From positions 1 through 64,000 of the forward strand of contig JADZBE010000008.1 in the NCBI GenBank assembly GCA_020852275.1: a stretch of 64,000 nt of DNA. The letters run 5' to 3'. Each line of letters begins with the position of its first letter. Position 1 is the stretch's first letter. Below the pieces are notes generated by a model that was given only the letters and a program-made list of their open reading frames with translations, ran no database searches and was not told the origin of the DNA. A program made the position numbers and the translations under genes. This document shows, one piece after another, positions 17,652-25,849 of the stretch. The DNA comes from Phycisphaerales bacterium. GTDB lineage: Bacteria; Planctomycetota; Phycisphaerae; UBA1845.

Positions 17652-17656
17652 GGAAG

Positions 17657-17684
17657 GGTTCAGGGTTCAGGGTTCGGGGTTCAG
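17657..17684. repeat. Heptamer tract, (GGGTTCR)4
   Basis: Four consecutive 7-base units GGGTTCA/GGGTTCG just after the phage-type gene. It belongs with the other heptamer tracts at 40648, 42522 and 46872. Confidence 0.75.
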
Positions 17685-17728
17685 CGTCCAGATGACTCCT
17701 CGTTGACGGCAAACGGGTCCAAGAGCGC

Positions 17729-17759
17729 GGGTGGCACGGTCAACGGTACTCCGTTGGCC
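17729..17759 (+). repeat. Dispersed hairpin repeat, GGGTGGCA-stem-TACT-stem family
   Basis: GGGTGGCAC, then GGTCAACGG (17738-17746), TACT, CCGTTGGCC (17751-17759). The inner five pairs differ from the 14431 copy on both sides, so pairing is kept. Confidence 0.75.
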
Positions 17760-17851
17760 GTGGTCCTGCCCTACCCGCCACGGTCTGTCGAGCACGCCAG
17801 ACCGTCCCGCCCAACTTCCCTTCAACGAGGTTTCATCCAGGGGTCCGGGAT

Positions 17852-18446
17852 ATGGCTGGAGTCGTTGGCGACCCTGCCGGTGCGAACGATGAGCGAGCGC
17901 GAGAGCAAGTCGGAACACCAGGGAGTTGATCCTCGCCGTGGCGCGCGCCGGGCCGTGCAACCGAGGCGCTCCGCGTCGAAGACGATTCCATGCTCGCCGC
18001 CGCCGCCGAGCGGGCAGCACGCTCCACGATCCCCGCAGCGCCGCCCGACGTCATCGACGACGCGCGCAGCTCCGGAGCAAGTTACACGGCAGCGCTTGGC
18101 TCAGGGGTGCGTCGCGGGGATTCTTGAGAAGCTCCTCCAAGGCGGGCTGGACGGGTGCGACCCGGCGCTCTGGAGCCAGCGAGCGTTCTGGCTCCTGGCC
18201 GGCACGATCTACCAACGGCTGGCGGTTGATTGCGAGGCCATCGAAACGGCGGAGCTCGTCTCGCTCGCCAAAGCGCTGGCGGAGAACCGTCGCGCCGAGG
18301 GCCACGCCACCTCCCCGCTCCACTCCTCCGCAGCTTCGAGCGAGGGAGGCGGCGAAGCCAAGGATCAACTGCGCCAACTGGTGCATGAGCTGTACGGTCT
18401 TCATCTGCCGGACGGCGCAGAGGCGCCCGACGCACGAAAACCTTGA
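17852..18446 (+). pseudogene. Probable degenerate phage-type gene (DUF3486/small-terminase-like fragment)
   Basis: Coding character is visible in two frames. One frame opens at the ATG at 17852 but meets a stop near 17927; the same frame then reads an acidic/Ala-rich stretch around 17955-18090 (including TEALRVEDDSMLAAAAERA). From about 18060 another frame reads a helical segment with GILEKLLQGGLDGCDPALW and ETAELVSLAKALAENRR, ending at 18446. This resembles the C-terminal half of Mu Gp27-like (DUF3486) proteins, which follow the two genes upstream in Mu-type phages. One or more frameshifts would be needed to restore a single reading frame. The family call is tentative. Confidence 0.35.
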
Positions 18447-18808
18447 CGATCCTCTGCACATGCTGCAACGCCCTTTCACGGTTGCCGCTTCGGCGACGCG
18501 GGCGCAAGAGCCTGTTCGAGTCCAACGGCGAAGCAGGCTGCTCGCCGGCACGCAATGCCGTTCGGCCACTCCCGAGTATCAAACCCACCCCTGTTGCGAG
18601 GCTTCGCAAGGCGCTGCACGTGCGTTGACCCGGCGAACTGGACGGAACGTCTCGTGCCCTTCGTGGGAACAAGATCCATCCGCCGGTCGGTCGGGCCTGA
18701 GCCTGTTGTTTCCTGTCCGATGTCCAAGACGCATGACGGCCATCAGTGGCGCCCGCCCGTCGGCGAGCTGGAGCTTACGGTTGCCCTGCATTCCATCGGC
18801 TACGGGCA
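18447..18808. other. Intergenic stretch without recognisable gene
   Basis: No supported coding region, RNA or repeat is seen here. The open frames lack start signals and conserved motifs. The last part holds the sigma-factor promoter. Confidence 0.5.
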
Positions 18809-18837
18809 TTCAGCTTCGCGCCTCAGTCGGCTATAAT
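18809..18837 (+). promoter_or_regulatory. Predicted sigma-70-type promoter for the ECF sigma gene
   Basis: TTCAGC (18809-18814), a 17-base spacer and a perfect TATAAT (18832-18837), 39 bases before the start codon of the ECF sigma gene. Confidence 0.5.
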
Positions 18838-18876
18838 TGAAGGGATGCCCAATGCATCCACCGGCGGAGCCAGGCC

Positions 18877-19458
18877 ATGAGCACCACGCGCACCAGCCTC
18901 ATTGAACGCGCGCGAGACCTGCGCGATCCGGCGGCGTGGGGCGAGTTCGACCAGCTTTATCGCCCGCTGCTGATCCGCTACGCCCGCCGGCGGGGGCTGA
19001 CGGGGGACGAGGCGGACGACGTGGCGCAGCAGTGCCTTCAGGTGGTGGTGGAGCGCATCGCGGATTTCCGCCGTCGCAAGAGTTTCCGCGGATGGCTGCG
19101 CCGGATTGTCGACCACAAGGTCAGTCATCACATTGCGCACAATCACCAGGCGCGGCGGCGTGACACGGCGATGCTCGACGGGGCGGCTTCCACGGAGCTG
19201 ACGCCGCAGGAGCTGTGGGAACGGCACTGGATGCAGACGCACCTGCTGTACTGCCTGGCCGGCGTGCGCGACGACTTCGCCGCGCATACGATCCGCGCTT
19301 TCGAGATGTACGTGTTCGAGGAGCGGTCGGTCGCGGAAATCTGCGAGGCGCTGGGCATGACGGCCAACCAGGTGTACGTGGCGAAGAACCGCATCATGAA
19401 GCGGCTGCGCGAGCGCTACGCGGCGCTGATGGAATCGCTTTACGGAGGCGACGCTTGA
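18877..19458 (+). CDS. ECF-type RNA polymerase sigma factor
   Basis: A 193-residue sigma-70 family protein. Region 2 covers residues about 20-90 (DPAAWGEFDQLYRPLL, EADDVAQQ, FRGWLRRIVDHKV) and region 4 about 130-185 (FEMYVFEERSVAEICEALGMTANQVYVAKNRIMKRLRER), a helix-turn-helix for the -35 element. No region 1 or 3, so it is an extracytoplasmic-function type. The next gene, a protein kinase, begins within its stop codon (TTGA). Planctomycetes often pair such sigma factors with kinases, so phosphorylation may control its activity; that is an inference. Confidence 0.92.
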   Translation: MSTTRTSLIERARDLRDPAAWGEFDQLYRPLLIRYARRRGLTGDEADDVAQQCLQVVVERIADFRRRKSFRGWLRRIVDHKVSHHIAHNHQARRRDTAMLDGAASTELTPQELWERHWMQTHLLYCLAGVRDDFAAHTIRAFEMYVFEERSVAEICEALGMTANQVYVAKNRIMKRLRERYAALMESLYGGDA

Positions 19459-20747
19459 GCTCCTGCCCGCCGAAACAGACGCTTCGCGCCTTCGAGCGCG
19501 GCGAGCTGACGGACGTGGACGCCGCGCCGATCGAGGCGCATATGGGCGCCTGCGACGCCTGCCGCGCGCGACTCGAAAAGCTGCGCAGCGTCGATCCCGA
19601 CACGCGCTTCCTGCGCGGCATGATCCAGGAATCGCGCGTCTCCGCGATCGAAACCGCCGCCGCAGCGCCGGCCCTTTCAGCCGCCCCCGGGTCGCGCACG
19701 ATGCCCGATGCGGGCGAGCCGGCTTTCCTTCCCGCGCCGGACGCGCGGACGACGGGCGTCGCCGAGGAAGCGTCGGCGTTTCTCTGGTCCATTCCGGACT
19801 ACGAGCGCGTGCAGCTCTGCGGCGAAGGGGCGTTCGGCTCGGTGTGGGCGGTGCGCGATCGCGTCGGCGTGTTTCGCGCGCTGAAGATCATCGACATGGC
19901 GAAGATGAGCCGCGCCAAGGTCAGTTGCCGCGAGAGCACGGCGCTGGAAACCTACTGCCGCCGCGTCGGACGTCACCCCTACCTCATCGACGTGTACCAC
20001 GTCGGCATCGTGGCCGGGCAGCTCTACTACACGATGGAGCTGGCGGACAACGACCTGACCAAGGAGCCGGTCGAGACCGAGTTCCCCCGGCCTTACCGCC
20101 CGCTCACGCTGCAGACGGTCATCCGCCGGCGGCGCATCACGCCGGACACGGCCATCGAGATCGCGCGGCGGCTGCTTCGCGGACTCGCCAAGCTGCATCA
20201 CCTGGACCTGGTGCACCGCGACATCAAGCCCGCCAACATCGTGTTCGTGAAGCGCCGCCCGAAGCTCGCGGACATCGGCATGATCACGATCGGCGCGGAC
20301 GGGAACACCGTGACCGGCACGCCGCGCTACATGCCGCCGGACCGCCGCATCGACAAGACCGCGGACACGTTCGCCATCGGCAAGGTGCTGCACGAGATGA
20401 TGTCCGGCGCGGAAGCCCGCACGTTTCCGGCGCTGCCGCTGGATCAGCTCGGCGGCAGCCTCAAGTGGGACCTTGCCAAGGTCAGCGAGGTGATCGCCCG
20501 CGCCTGCTCGCCCGGCGCCGCGGATCGATACCCGTCCGCCTCGGAGATGCTCGATGATCTGGAAGCCTGCGCGGATTTCCCGTTCCCGGCTCTCTTTGAC
20601 GAGGGTTCGGATCCGGCGGACGCAGGACCGTCCCCTCGCCCGGCACTAAGCGGCCAGCTCCTGCTTGCCGCGATCCGGGCCATCCCCTGGCTGGTGGGGT
20701 TGATCGCGTTCGTGCTCGCTCTGGACCGGCTGCTGCCGAAGCGGTAG
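19455..20747 (+). CDS. Ser/Thr protein kinase with N-terminal zinc-finger-like motif and C-terminal membrane anchor
   Basis: 430 residues from a TTG start at 19455, with GGAGG seven bases upstream; the start overlaps the sigma-factor stop. Residues 1-45 resemble an anti-sigma-type zinc finger (SCPPKQTLRAFERGEL, then HMGACDACRARL). The kinase domain spans about 115-370: GEGAFGSVW glycine loop, ALKII lysine, HRDIKPANI catalytic loop. The metal-binding motif reads DIG rather than DFG (ADIGM). A single C-terminal membrane helix (PWLVGLIAFVLALDRLL) anchors it with the kinase in the cytosol. The zinc finger plus coupling to the ECF sigma suggest it serves as that sigma's regulator. Confidence 0.9.
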   Translation: MSSCPPKQTLRAFERGELTDVDAAPIEAHMGACDACRARLEKLRSVDPDTRFLRGMIQESRVSAIETAAAAPALSAAPGSRTMPDAGEPAFLPAPDARTTGVAEEASAFLWSIPDYERVQLCGEGAFGSVWAVRDRVGVFRALKIIDMAKMSRAKVSCRESTALETYCRRVGRHPYLIDVYHVGIVAGQLYYTMELADNDLTKEPVETEFPRPYRPLTLQTVIRRRRITPDTAIEIARRLLRGLAKLHHLDLVHRDIKPANIVFVKRRPKLADIGMITIGADGNTVTGTPRYMPPDRRIDKTADTFAIGKVLHEMMSGAEARTFPALPLDQLGGSLKWDLAKVSEVIARACSPGAADRYPSASEMLDDLEACADFPFPALFDEGSDPADAGPSPRPALSGQLLLAAIRAIPWLVGLIAFVLALDRLLPKR

Positions 20748-20856
20748 CCCGCAAGGCACTTGCCCGGGGGTTGCATCTCGTGACCCCGACTCCAGTGACG
20801 GCATCCAAACAGGCGACCGTGACCCGCAAACCGCGGCATCGGGAGCGTCCGCACAC

Positions 20857-21501
20857 ATGAGGCAACCCGTAAGCGACATCGCCTTCACCCCCGCCGTCAA
20901 ACTCGTACAGGAGCGCATGGGCACACGCACCCGGTGCGCCCGGTTTGAGCATGATGAGGAAGGCGGCTGGCAGACGACCCTCAACGCCTGGCTGCGCGCG
21001 TTCATCGCGGAGCGCGACAGTTTCTACCTTGCGACGGCAAGCGCCGGCGGACAGCCCTACATCCAGCATCGCGGCGGCGAGCCGGGCTTTCTTTGCGTCC
21101 TCGACGAGCGCACGCTCGCCTTCGCCGACTATTCCGGCAACGGACAGTACATCACCGTGGGCAATCTCGCCGAGAATCCGAAGGCGTTCATTTTCCTGAT
21201 GGACTACCTCAACCGTCGTCGGGTCAAGCTCTGGGGCGAAGCGAGCGTGGTGGAGAACGATGCCGAACGGCTGCACCTGCCCACGAGCGCGGACCCTCGC
21301 CTGAGGCCCGAGCGCGTCATCCGGTTTCGCATCGCCGCGTGGGACGTCAACTGCCAGGCCCACATCCCGCGCAAAGCCGGCGAGCGGGATGTCCTCGCGG
21401 CCACGGAGGCGATGCGACGCCGCATCGCGGAGTTGGAAACCGAACTGGCAAGATTGGGAGGGCTTGCCCCCCAACGGCCCGAGGTGGAACTTGAAGCCTG
21501 A
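20857..21501 (+). CDS. Pyridoxamine 5'-phosphate oxidase-family (PPOX, FMN-binding) protein
   Basis: 214 residues with the split-barrel flavin-binding fold: FIAERDSFYLATASAGGQPYIQHRGG on the first strands, TLAFADYSGNGQYITVGNLAENPKAFIFLMDY at the FMN-contacting region, then RVKLWGEASVV. A C-terminal helix (ATEAMRRRIAELETELARL) could mediate dimerisation. This group comprises flavin or F420-dependent oxidoreductases and stress-related proteins rather than true PdxH; the substrate is not predictable. It stands alone between the kinase and tpiA. Confidence 0.85.
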   Translation: MRQPVSDIAFTPAVKLVQERMGTRTRCARFEHDEEGGWQTTLNAWLRAFIAERDSFYLATASAGGQPYIQHRGGEPGFLCVLDERTLAFADYSGNGQYITVGNLAENPKAFIFLMDYLNRRRVKLWGEASVVENDAERLHLPTSADPRLRPERVIRFRIAAWDVNCQAHIPRKAGERDVLAATEAMRRRIAELETELARLGGLAPQRPEVELEA

Positions 21502-21533
21502 TATGGGGTCCCCTTGCGCCACCACCCGGTCAC

Positions 21534-21626
21534 GCTTGGACATGCTCACGCTGAGTACAGCGAGAGCATGCCACCCGACCCTGCTTGGACATGCTCACGC
21601 TGAGTACAGCGAGAGCATGCCACCCG
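21534..21626 (-). repeat. Two direct copies (44 bp, 49-bp period) of the GGGTGGCA-stem-TACT-stem repeat
   Basis: Copies at 21534-21577 and 21583-21626 are identical. Read on the minus strand each begins CGGGTGGCA and forms a 13-position stem (CATGCTCTCGCTG with CAGCGTGAGCATG, one mismatch) around TACT. They lie in the gap before tpiA. Confidence 0.8.
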
Positions 21627-21780
21627 GCGATAATTGAATGCCCCTGCTCATGGGCCGCGCCCCCTTGTGACGGCGGTGCGATGGGCATAGCCTGACTCGT
21701 TTCGCCGCGCTGATGGCTGGCGCGGCGCATGGTTCGTTCGGGCGAGCAGTCCGCTCGGGCGCGCGTTTCGGAGGGCAATC

Positions 21781-22632
21781 ATGGCGCGGCGCATCGTTAT
21801 TGCCGGCAACTGGAAGATGCACAAGACACTGGTCGAGGCGCGCGAGCTGATGACCGGCATCCGAGCCGGGATCGAGGCGCTGGGTCCCGGTGCGGCAGGG
21901 GGGGCTTGTGCGGCGGGGACGGTTTGTGCGGTGGGGGGGGGGAGCGCGGCGGGGGGGGGCGGTCTGGCGGATCTGGACATCGTCGTCTTTCCGCCGGCGA
22001 CGCTCCTCTTTCCCATGGCTAAGGCCATCGCCGGGACGCCGATCCGAATGGGCGCGCAGAATGCGCACTTCGAGCCGCAGGGGGCTTTCACCGGCGAGAT
22101 CTCCGCCCGTCAGGTGGCCGACACGGGCTGCACGTTGCTCCTCGTCGGGCACAGTGAGCGGCGGCACGTCTTTGGCGAGACCGGCGACATGCTCGCGCGG
22201 AAGGTTCGCGCCGGGCTGGATGCGAGGCTCACCGTTGTTTACTGCGTGGGCGAAACCCTTGCCGAGCGGCAGGCGGGCAAGACACAGACCGTAGTGGAGG
22301 GACATCTCGCCGAGGCGCTTGCGTCGGACCTGGACTGGGGTCGGCTGGTGATTGCCTACGAACCGGTGTGGGCGATAGGGACGGGGCAGACGGCCACCCC
22401 ACAGCAGGCGCAGGAGGTCCACGCGCTGATCCGCAAGTGGCTGGCGGCGCGAGTTTCCGCCAAGGTGTCGGCGGAGACCCGGCTGCTTTACGGCGGCAGC
22501 GTCAAACCCGACAATGCCGCGGGCTTGCTGGCTCAACCGGACATCGACGGCGCGCTCGTCGGCGGGGCCTGTTTGTCGGCGAAGGACTTCTCCGCTATCA
22601 TCGCGGCCGGGCTGGCTGCCGGCCGGGCGTGA
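21781..22632 (+). CDS. tpiA: Triosephosphate isomerase with a glycine-rich insertion
   Basis: 283 residues, against about 250 usual. It interconverts glyceraldehyde-3-phosphate and dihydroxyacetone phosphate. Motifs: GNWKMHK (catalytic Lys), GHSERR (catalytic His), AYEPVWAIGTG (catalytic Glu and mobile loop), LLYGGSV and GALVGGACL (phosphate binding). Residues about 39-62 are an extra Gly/Ala/Cys-rich segment between the first helix and the next strand; it is encoded by DNA containing G10 (21933-21942) and G9 (21951-21959) runs. The enzyme should remain functional because the insertion falls in a surface loop. It begins a run of housekeeping genes. Confidence 0.95.
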   Translation: MARRIVIAGNWKMHKTLVEARELMTGIRAGIEALGPGAAGGACAAGTVCAVGGGSAAGGGGLADLDIVVFPPATLLFPMAKAIAGTPIRMGAQNAHFEPQGAFTGEISARQVADTGCTLLLVGHSERRHVFGETGDMLARKVRAGLDARLTVVYCVGETLAERQAGKTQTVVEGHLAEALASDLDWGRLVIAYEPVWAIGTGQTATPQQAQEVHALIRKWLAARVSAKVSAETRLLYGGSVKPDNAAGLLAQPDIDGALVGGACLSAKDFSAIIAAGLAAGRA

Positions 22633-22801
22633 CAGCGAGAGCGTCACGGCTTTAACATACTGGTAAATAACAAGTTAGGATTGGTCGAGGCCGAGGCTTT
22701 GACGGAGATCAGGTCCGGTGCATCAAGCGCGGCGCCTGGCTCTGTTCGACCCCCGGCGGGGTGTTCGAGGTAGACCGGGTCCGTGGGTGAACTTCAGGGC
22801 G

Positions 22802-23413
22802 ATGAGTGACGCGATGCTGGCGATGACATTTGGACAGTGGATGCTTGCGATGGCGCTGGCGGGCGTCTGCGGGCTGTTGATCGTGGTGATTCTCGTGCAG
22901 CGCGGGCGCGGCGGCGGTCTGGTCGGCGTGTTCGGCGGCGGCGGCTCCGGCAGCGCGTTCGGCGCGAAGACCGGCGACGTGTTCACGTGGATTACGGTGG
23001 GTCTGGCCGGGCTGTTCCTGCTGCTGGCGGGCCTTGGGAATTGCACCATGAGGCCTGCTATCACCGTTCGACCCTCCCCGACGATGACGGAAGGTGATGG
23101 GGGAGAACCCGCATCGACCGCTCCGGGCGCCGCTGCGCCAGGTGCAACCGCTCCCCCCACGCCGCCCGTCACTCCTCCTGCAGCGCCTCCCACAACCGGC
23201 GGCGCGGTGCCGGCGCCCGGTGCAGACGCGACGAAGCCGGGCGGTGCGGCGCCTGCGGATGCCGGCGCGACTCCGGCCACCAAGCCTGTCGAATCCGCTC
23301 CCCCGGCGAATCCTGCTCCCGTTCCGGCCGGCGAAAAACCGGAAGGCGGCGCGGCGCCGGCGGGCGACCCACCCAAACCGCAGGAGCCGAAAGCCCCCGG
23401 GGGGCAAGCCTGA
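22802..23413 (+). CDS. secG: Preprotein translocase subunit SecG with long Pro/Ala-rich tail
   Basis: 203 residues if started at [10 protein letters not shown] (22802); a GTG at 22718 would give a longer, unlikely N-terminus. Two membrane helices (residues about 10-30 and 58-78) flank the SecG signature [21 protein letters not shown]...AFGAKTGD. It is an accessory subunit of the SecYEG channel. Unlike most SecG (75-110 residues), a tail of about 110 residues rich in Pro, Ala and Gly follows; tails of this type occur in some other phyla and are likely disordered. Confidence 0.9.
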   Translation: MSDAMLAMTFGQWMLAMALAGVCGLLIVVILVQRGRGGGLVGVFGGGGSGSAFGAKTGDVFTWITVGLAGLFLLLAGLGNCTMRPAITVRPSPTMTEGDGGEPASTAPGAAAPGATAPPTPPVTPPAAPPTTGGAVPAPGADATKPGGAAPADAGATPATKPVESAPPANPAPVPAGEKPEGGAAPAGDPPKPQEPKAPGGQA

Positions 23414-23453
23414 TCCACGTATGGGCGGCGAGGACATCGCCGGGACTTCTGCC

Positions 23454-24338
23454 ATGATCGTCTCGATGACCGGTTGCGGAGAGGCCGTCCATTCCGAGGG
23501 CACGGTGGGCTACTCCCTCGAAATCCGCAGCGTCAACAACCGGTATTTCAAGAGCATCATCAAGCTTCCGGATTCGCTGCAATTCCTCGAAGACCGGATC
23601 GAAAAGCTGCTGCGCGGCGAGCTGCGCCGCGGCAGCGTGTTCTATCAGCTTCGCACGCACAACGACGTGGAGGGCAGCGCGGCCTCGATCAACGTCGCGG
23701 TGCTTCAGCTCTACATCGAGCAGTTGACGAAAACGCGCTTGCCCAGCGGCGTTCATGCACAGCTCGATCTGGGCACGCTTTCCGCGCTGCCCGGCGTATG
23801 CGAGACGCCTCAGCCGGACGAGCAGCTCAGCGAGCATCGCGGGGCCATTGTCGAAGGGATGACGCGCCGGGCCTTGGCGTCGTTGCAGAAGATGCGTGCG
23901 GAGGAGGGTCGGGCGCTGCTGCGGGATTTGTCCGAACATTGCACGCGGATGCGCGAGCAACTCGTCGTCATTCGCGAGCACGCCCCCAAGGTGATTGCGG
24001 AGTACCGCGACAAGCTCAAGCAGCGGGTGGACCGGTTGCTGGCCGAAGCGCGGCTTGAACTGGACAGCGACACGCTGGCGCGCGAGATCGCGCTCTATGC
24101 CGATCGCTGCGACATCAGCGAGGAGCTGTCCCGCCTCGCGTCACACCTGGATCAGTTCACGGAGGCGTGTGCAAAGGAGGATCACGTCGGGCGCAAGCTG
24201 GACTTCCTGACGCAGGAGCTGCTGCGCGAAGCCAACACGATCGGCAGCAAGAGCAACGACGTGGCGATCGCGCGGTGCATCGTGGAGATGAAGAGCCTCA
24301 TCGACCGGCTCAAGGAGCAGGTGCAGAATGTCGAGTAG
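23454..24338 (+). CDS. yicC: YicC-family endoribonuclease-like protein
   Basis: 294 residues starting MIVSMTGCGE, matching the family's MIxSMTGFG beginning; an upstream in-frame ATG at 23421 is less likely. The N-terminal domain (SLEIRSVNNRYFK, LRRGSVFYQL) and the C-terminal DUF1732 domain (LASHLDQF, GRKLDFLTQELLREANTIGSKSND) are intact. YicC proteins have been linked to RNA decay in E. coli; the role here is by homology. The gene overlaps gmk by 11 bases, and yicC-gmk-rpoZ is a common bacterial gene order. Confidence 0.93.
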   Translation: MIVSMTGCGEAVHSEGTVGYSLEIRSVNNRYFKSIIKLPDSLQFLEDRIEKLLRGELRRGSVFYQLRTHNDVEGSAASINVAVLQLYIEQLTKTRLPSGVHAQLDLGTLSALPGVCETPQPDEQLSEHRGAIVEGMTRRALASLQKMRAEEGRALLRDLSEHCTRMREQLVVIREHAPKVIAEYRDKLKQRVDRLLAEARLELDSDTLAREIALYADRCDISEELSRLASHLDQFTEACAKEDHVGRKLDFLTQELLREANTIGSKSNDVAIARCIVEMKSLIDRLKEQVQNVE

Positions 24339-24912
24339 CGCGGGCGGCGGGCGCGGGCTGGTGATCATCAGCGGTCCGTCCGGCGTGGGGAAAAGCTCGA
24401 TCTGCAACGCCGTGCTCGAGCGCGAGCCGCGCGCCGTCTGGAGCGTCTCCGCCACTACGCGGCCCATGCGCCCCGGCGATCAGGCCGGCGTGAGCTACGA
24501 GTTCATCGACGGGGACGCATTCTCGCGGAGGGAGGCTGGCGGGCAGTTTCTGGAAACGGCGGTGTATTGCGGCTACCATTACGGCACGCCGCGTCCGCCC
24601 GTGGAACAGGCGCTCGCCGCCGGGCGGATCGTCATCATGGAGATCGAGGTTCAGGGGGCGGTGCAGGTGGCCGGGAAGATGCCGCGATCCACGCGCATCT
24701 TCATCCTGCCCCCGACGGCGGAGTCGCTGCGGCTGCGGCTGGAAGGGCGCAAGAGCGAGCGCGAAGAGCAGCTCGCCGCGCGGCTGGCCAAGGCCGACGG
24801 AGAGATCGCCTTTGCCCGCGACAGCGGCGTCTATCAGCATTTTGTGGTCAACGACGACCTGGAAGAAAGCGTGTTGCGGGTTCTGGATATCATTCGACGC
24901 GAGACCGAGTAG
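24328..24912 (+). CDS. gmk: Guanylate kinase
   Basis: 194 residues; converts GMP plus ATP to GDP plus ADP. P-loop GPSGVGKSS near residue 16, GMP-binding SATTRPMRPGDQ, and MEIEVQGAVQV following the nucleotide-binding core. One difference: the common YGTP(K/R) loop here reads HYGTPRPPVEQAL, which is normal. Start overlaps yicC. Confidence 0.96.
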   Translation: MSSSAGGGRGLVIISGPSGVGKSSICNAVLEREPRAVWSVSATTRPMRPGDQAGVSYEFIDGDAFSRREAGGQFLETAVYCGYHYGTPRPPVEQALAAGRIVIMEIEVQGAVQVAGKMPRSTRIFILPPTAESLRLRLEGRKSEREEQLAARLAKADGEIAFARDSGVYQHFVVNDDLEESVLRVLDIIRRETE

Positions 24913-24972
24913 CCCACGCGCCGCGCGGACCGGGTCGGGAAGCGGACGTCAACTCAGGAGACTTTGCACAGC

Positions 24973-25227
24973 ATGATCGAACTGCTCAAAAGCGACGACA
25001 TCGTCAACAAGTGCGGCGGCCGGTTCAAGCTGACGGCGCTGATTCAGCGCCGCTGGCTTCAGATTCTCCAGGGTGCCCGCCCCATGGTGGAGAGCCGGGG
25101 GCTGACGCCGCTGGAGGTGGTGGTCAAGGAGATCGCCGACGGGAAGATCGAGATGGAACTGGGGTGCACGGACTATGACTACCGGTCCGAAAGCGGCGCG
25201 CAGGAGTTCTCATCTGAGCCGGAATGA
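24973..25227 (+). CDS. rpoZ: DNA-directed RNA polymerase subunit omega
   Basis: 84 residues. The ATG at 24973 (MIELLKSDDIV) is chosen; CAGGAG lies 12 bases upstream. Omega-like features are the N-terminal KFxLtxLI-type stretch (GRFKLTALIQRRWLQI) and a conserved acidic C-terminus with VVKEIADGKIEME. It helps RNA polymerase assembly and ppGpp sensing in some bacteria. The assignment is helped by its position after gmk and before coaC. Confidence 0.85.
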   Translation: MIELLKSDDIVNKCGGRFKLTALIQRRWLQILQGARPMVESRGLTPLEVVVKEIADGKIEMELGCTDYDYRSESGAQEFSSEPE

Positions 25228-25846
25228 GCCGGACGACGCGGTCCCCCTCGCGCGACGGGAAATCCTCGTCGGCGTCTGCGGCGGCATCGCGGCGTACAAG
25301 ACCTGCGCGCTCGCCTCCGCGCTGGTGCAGCGCGGCGCGGGCGTCACCGTGGTGATGACCGCCGCCGCCACGAAGTTTGTCGGTCCGCTGACCTTCGAGT
25401 CGCTCACCTCGCGCCGCGTGCTGCTCGATCTCTGGTCCGCGGAGTCTGATCGGGATTCCCAGCACATCCACGTCACGGAGCGGGCCGACCTCTTCATCAT
25501 CGCGCCCGCCACGGCGAACAGCCTTGGCAAGATCGCACACGGCATCGCGGACGACGCGCTGACCACGCTTGTCCTGGCCGCGGCGTCGCCCGTCCTGCTG
25601 GCGCCGGCGATGAACGAGCGCATGTGGAAGAACCCCCTCGTCGAGCGCAATGTTCAACTGCTCCGCGACGCGGGCTACTTGTTCGTGGATCCCGAAAGCG
25701 GCTGGCAGGCCTGTCGCACCCGCGGCGAGGGTCGCATGGCCGAGCCGCAGACGATTCTGGAGACGGCCCTGCAGATGCTCGTCCCGGGCAAGGCGACCGG
25801 CGAGCTGCCGTCGCGTGCGAACTTGAAGCGCCACCAGCCGGGCTGA
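25175..25846 (+). CDS. coaC: Phosphopantothenoylcysteine decarboxylase (flavoprotein)
   Basis: 223 residues; decarboxylates 4'-phosphopantothenoyl-cysteine in CoA synthesis. Flavin-binding GVCGGIAAYKTCALASAL, the catalytic-His region DSQHIHVTERADL, APATANSLGKIAHGIADD, the substrate-binding PAMNERMW, and the flexible-flap Cys in GWQACRTRGEGRM. If translated from ATG 25175 it overlaps rpoZ by 53 bases; a CTG at 25214 is possible but no better start is present. It is encoded separately from the ligase CoaB. Confidence 0.93.
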   Translation: MTTGPKAARRSSHLSRNEPDDAVPLARREILVGVCGGIAAYKTCALASALVQRGAGVTVVMTAAATKFVGPLTFESLTSRRVLLDLWSAESDRDSQHIHVTERADLFIIAPATANSLGKIAHGIADDALTTLVLAAASPVLLAPAMNERMWKNPLVERNVQLLRDAGYLFVDPESGWQACRTRGEGRMAEPQTILETALQMLVPGKATGELPSRANLKRHQPG

Positions 25847-25849
25847 CCC

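Noticed and set aside
21534..21626. CRISPR or transposon ends
   Set aside because: Only two direct copies with a five-base gap; identical to a dispersed hairpin family, with no transposase.
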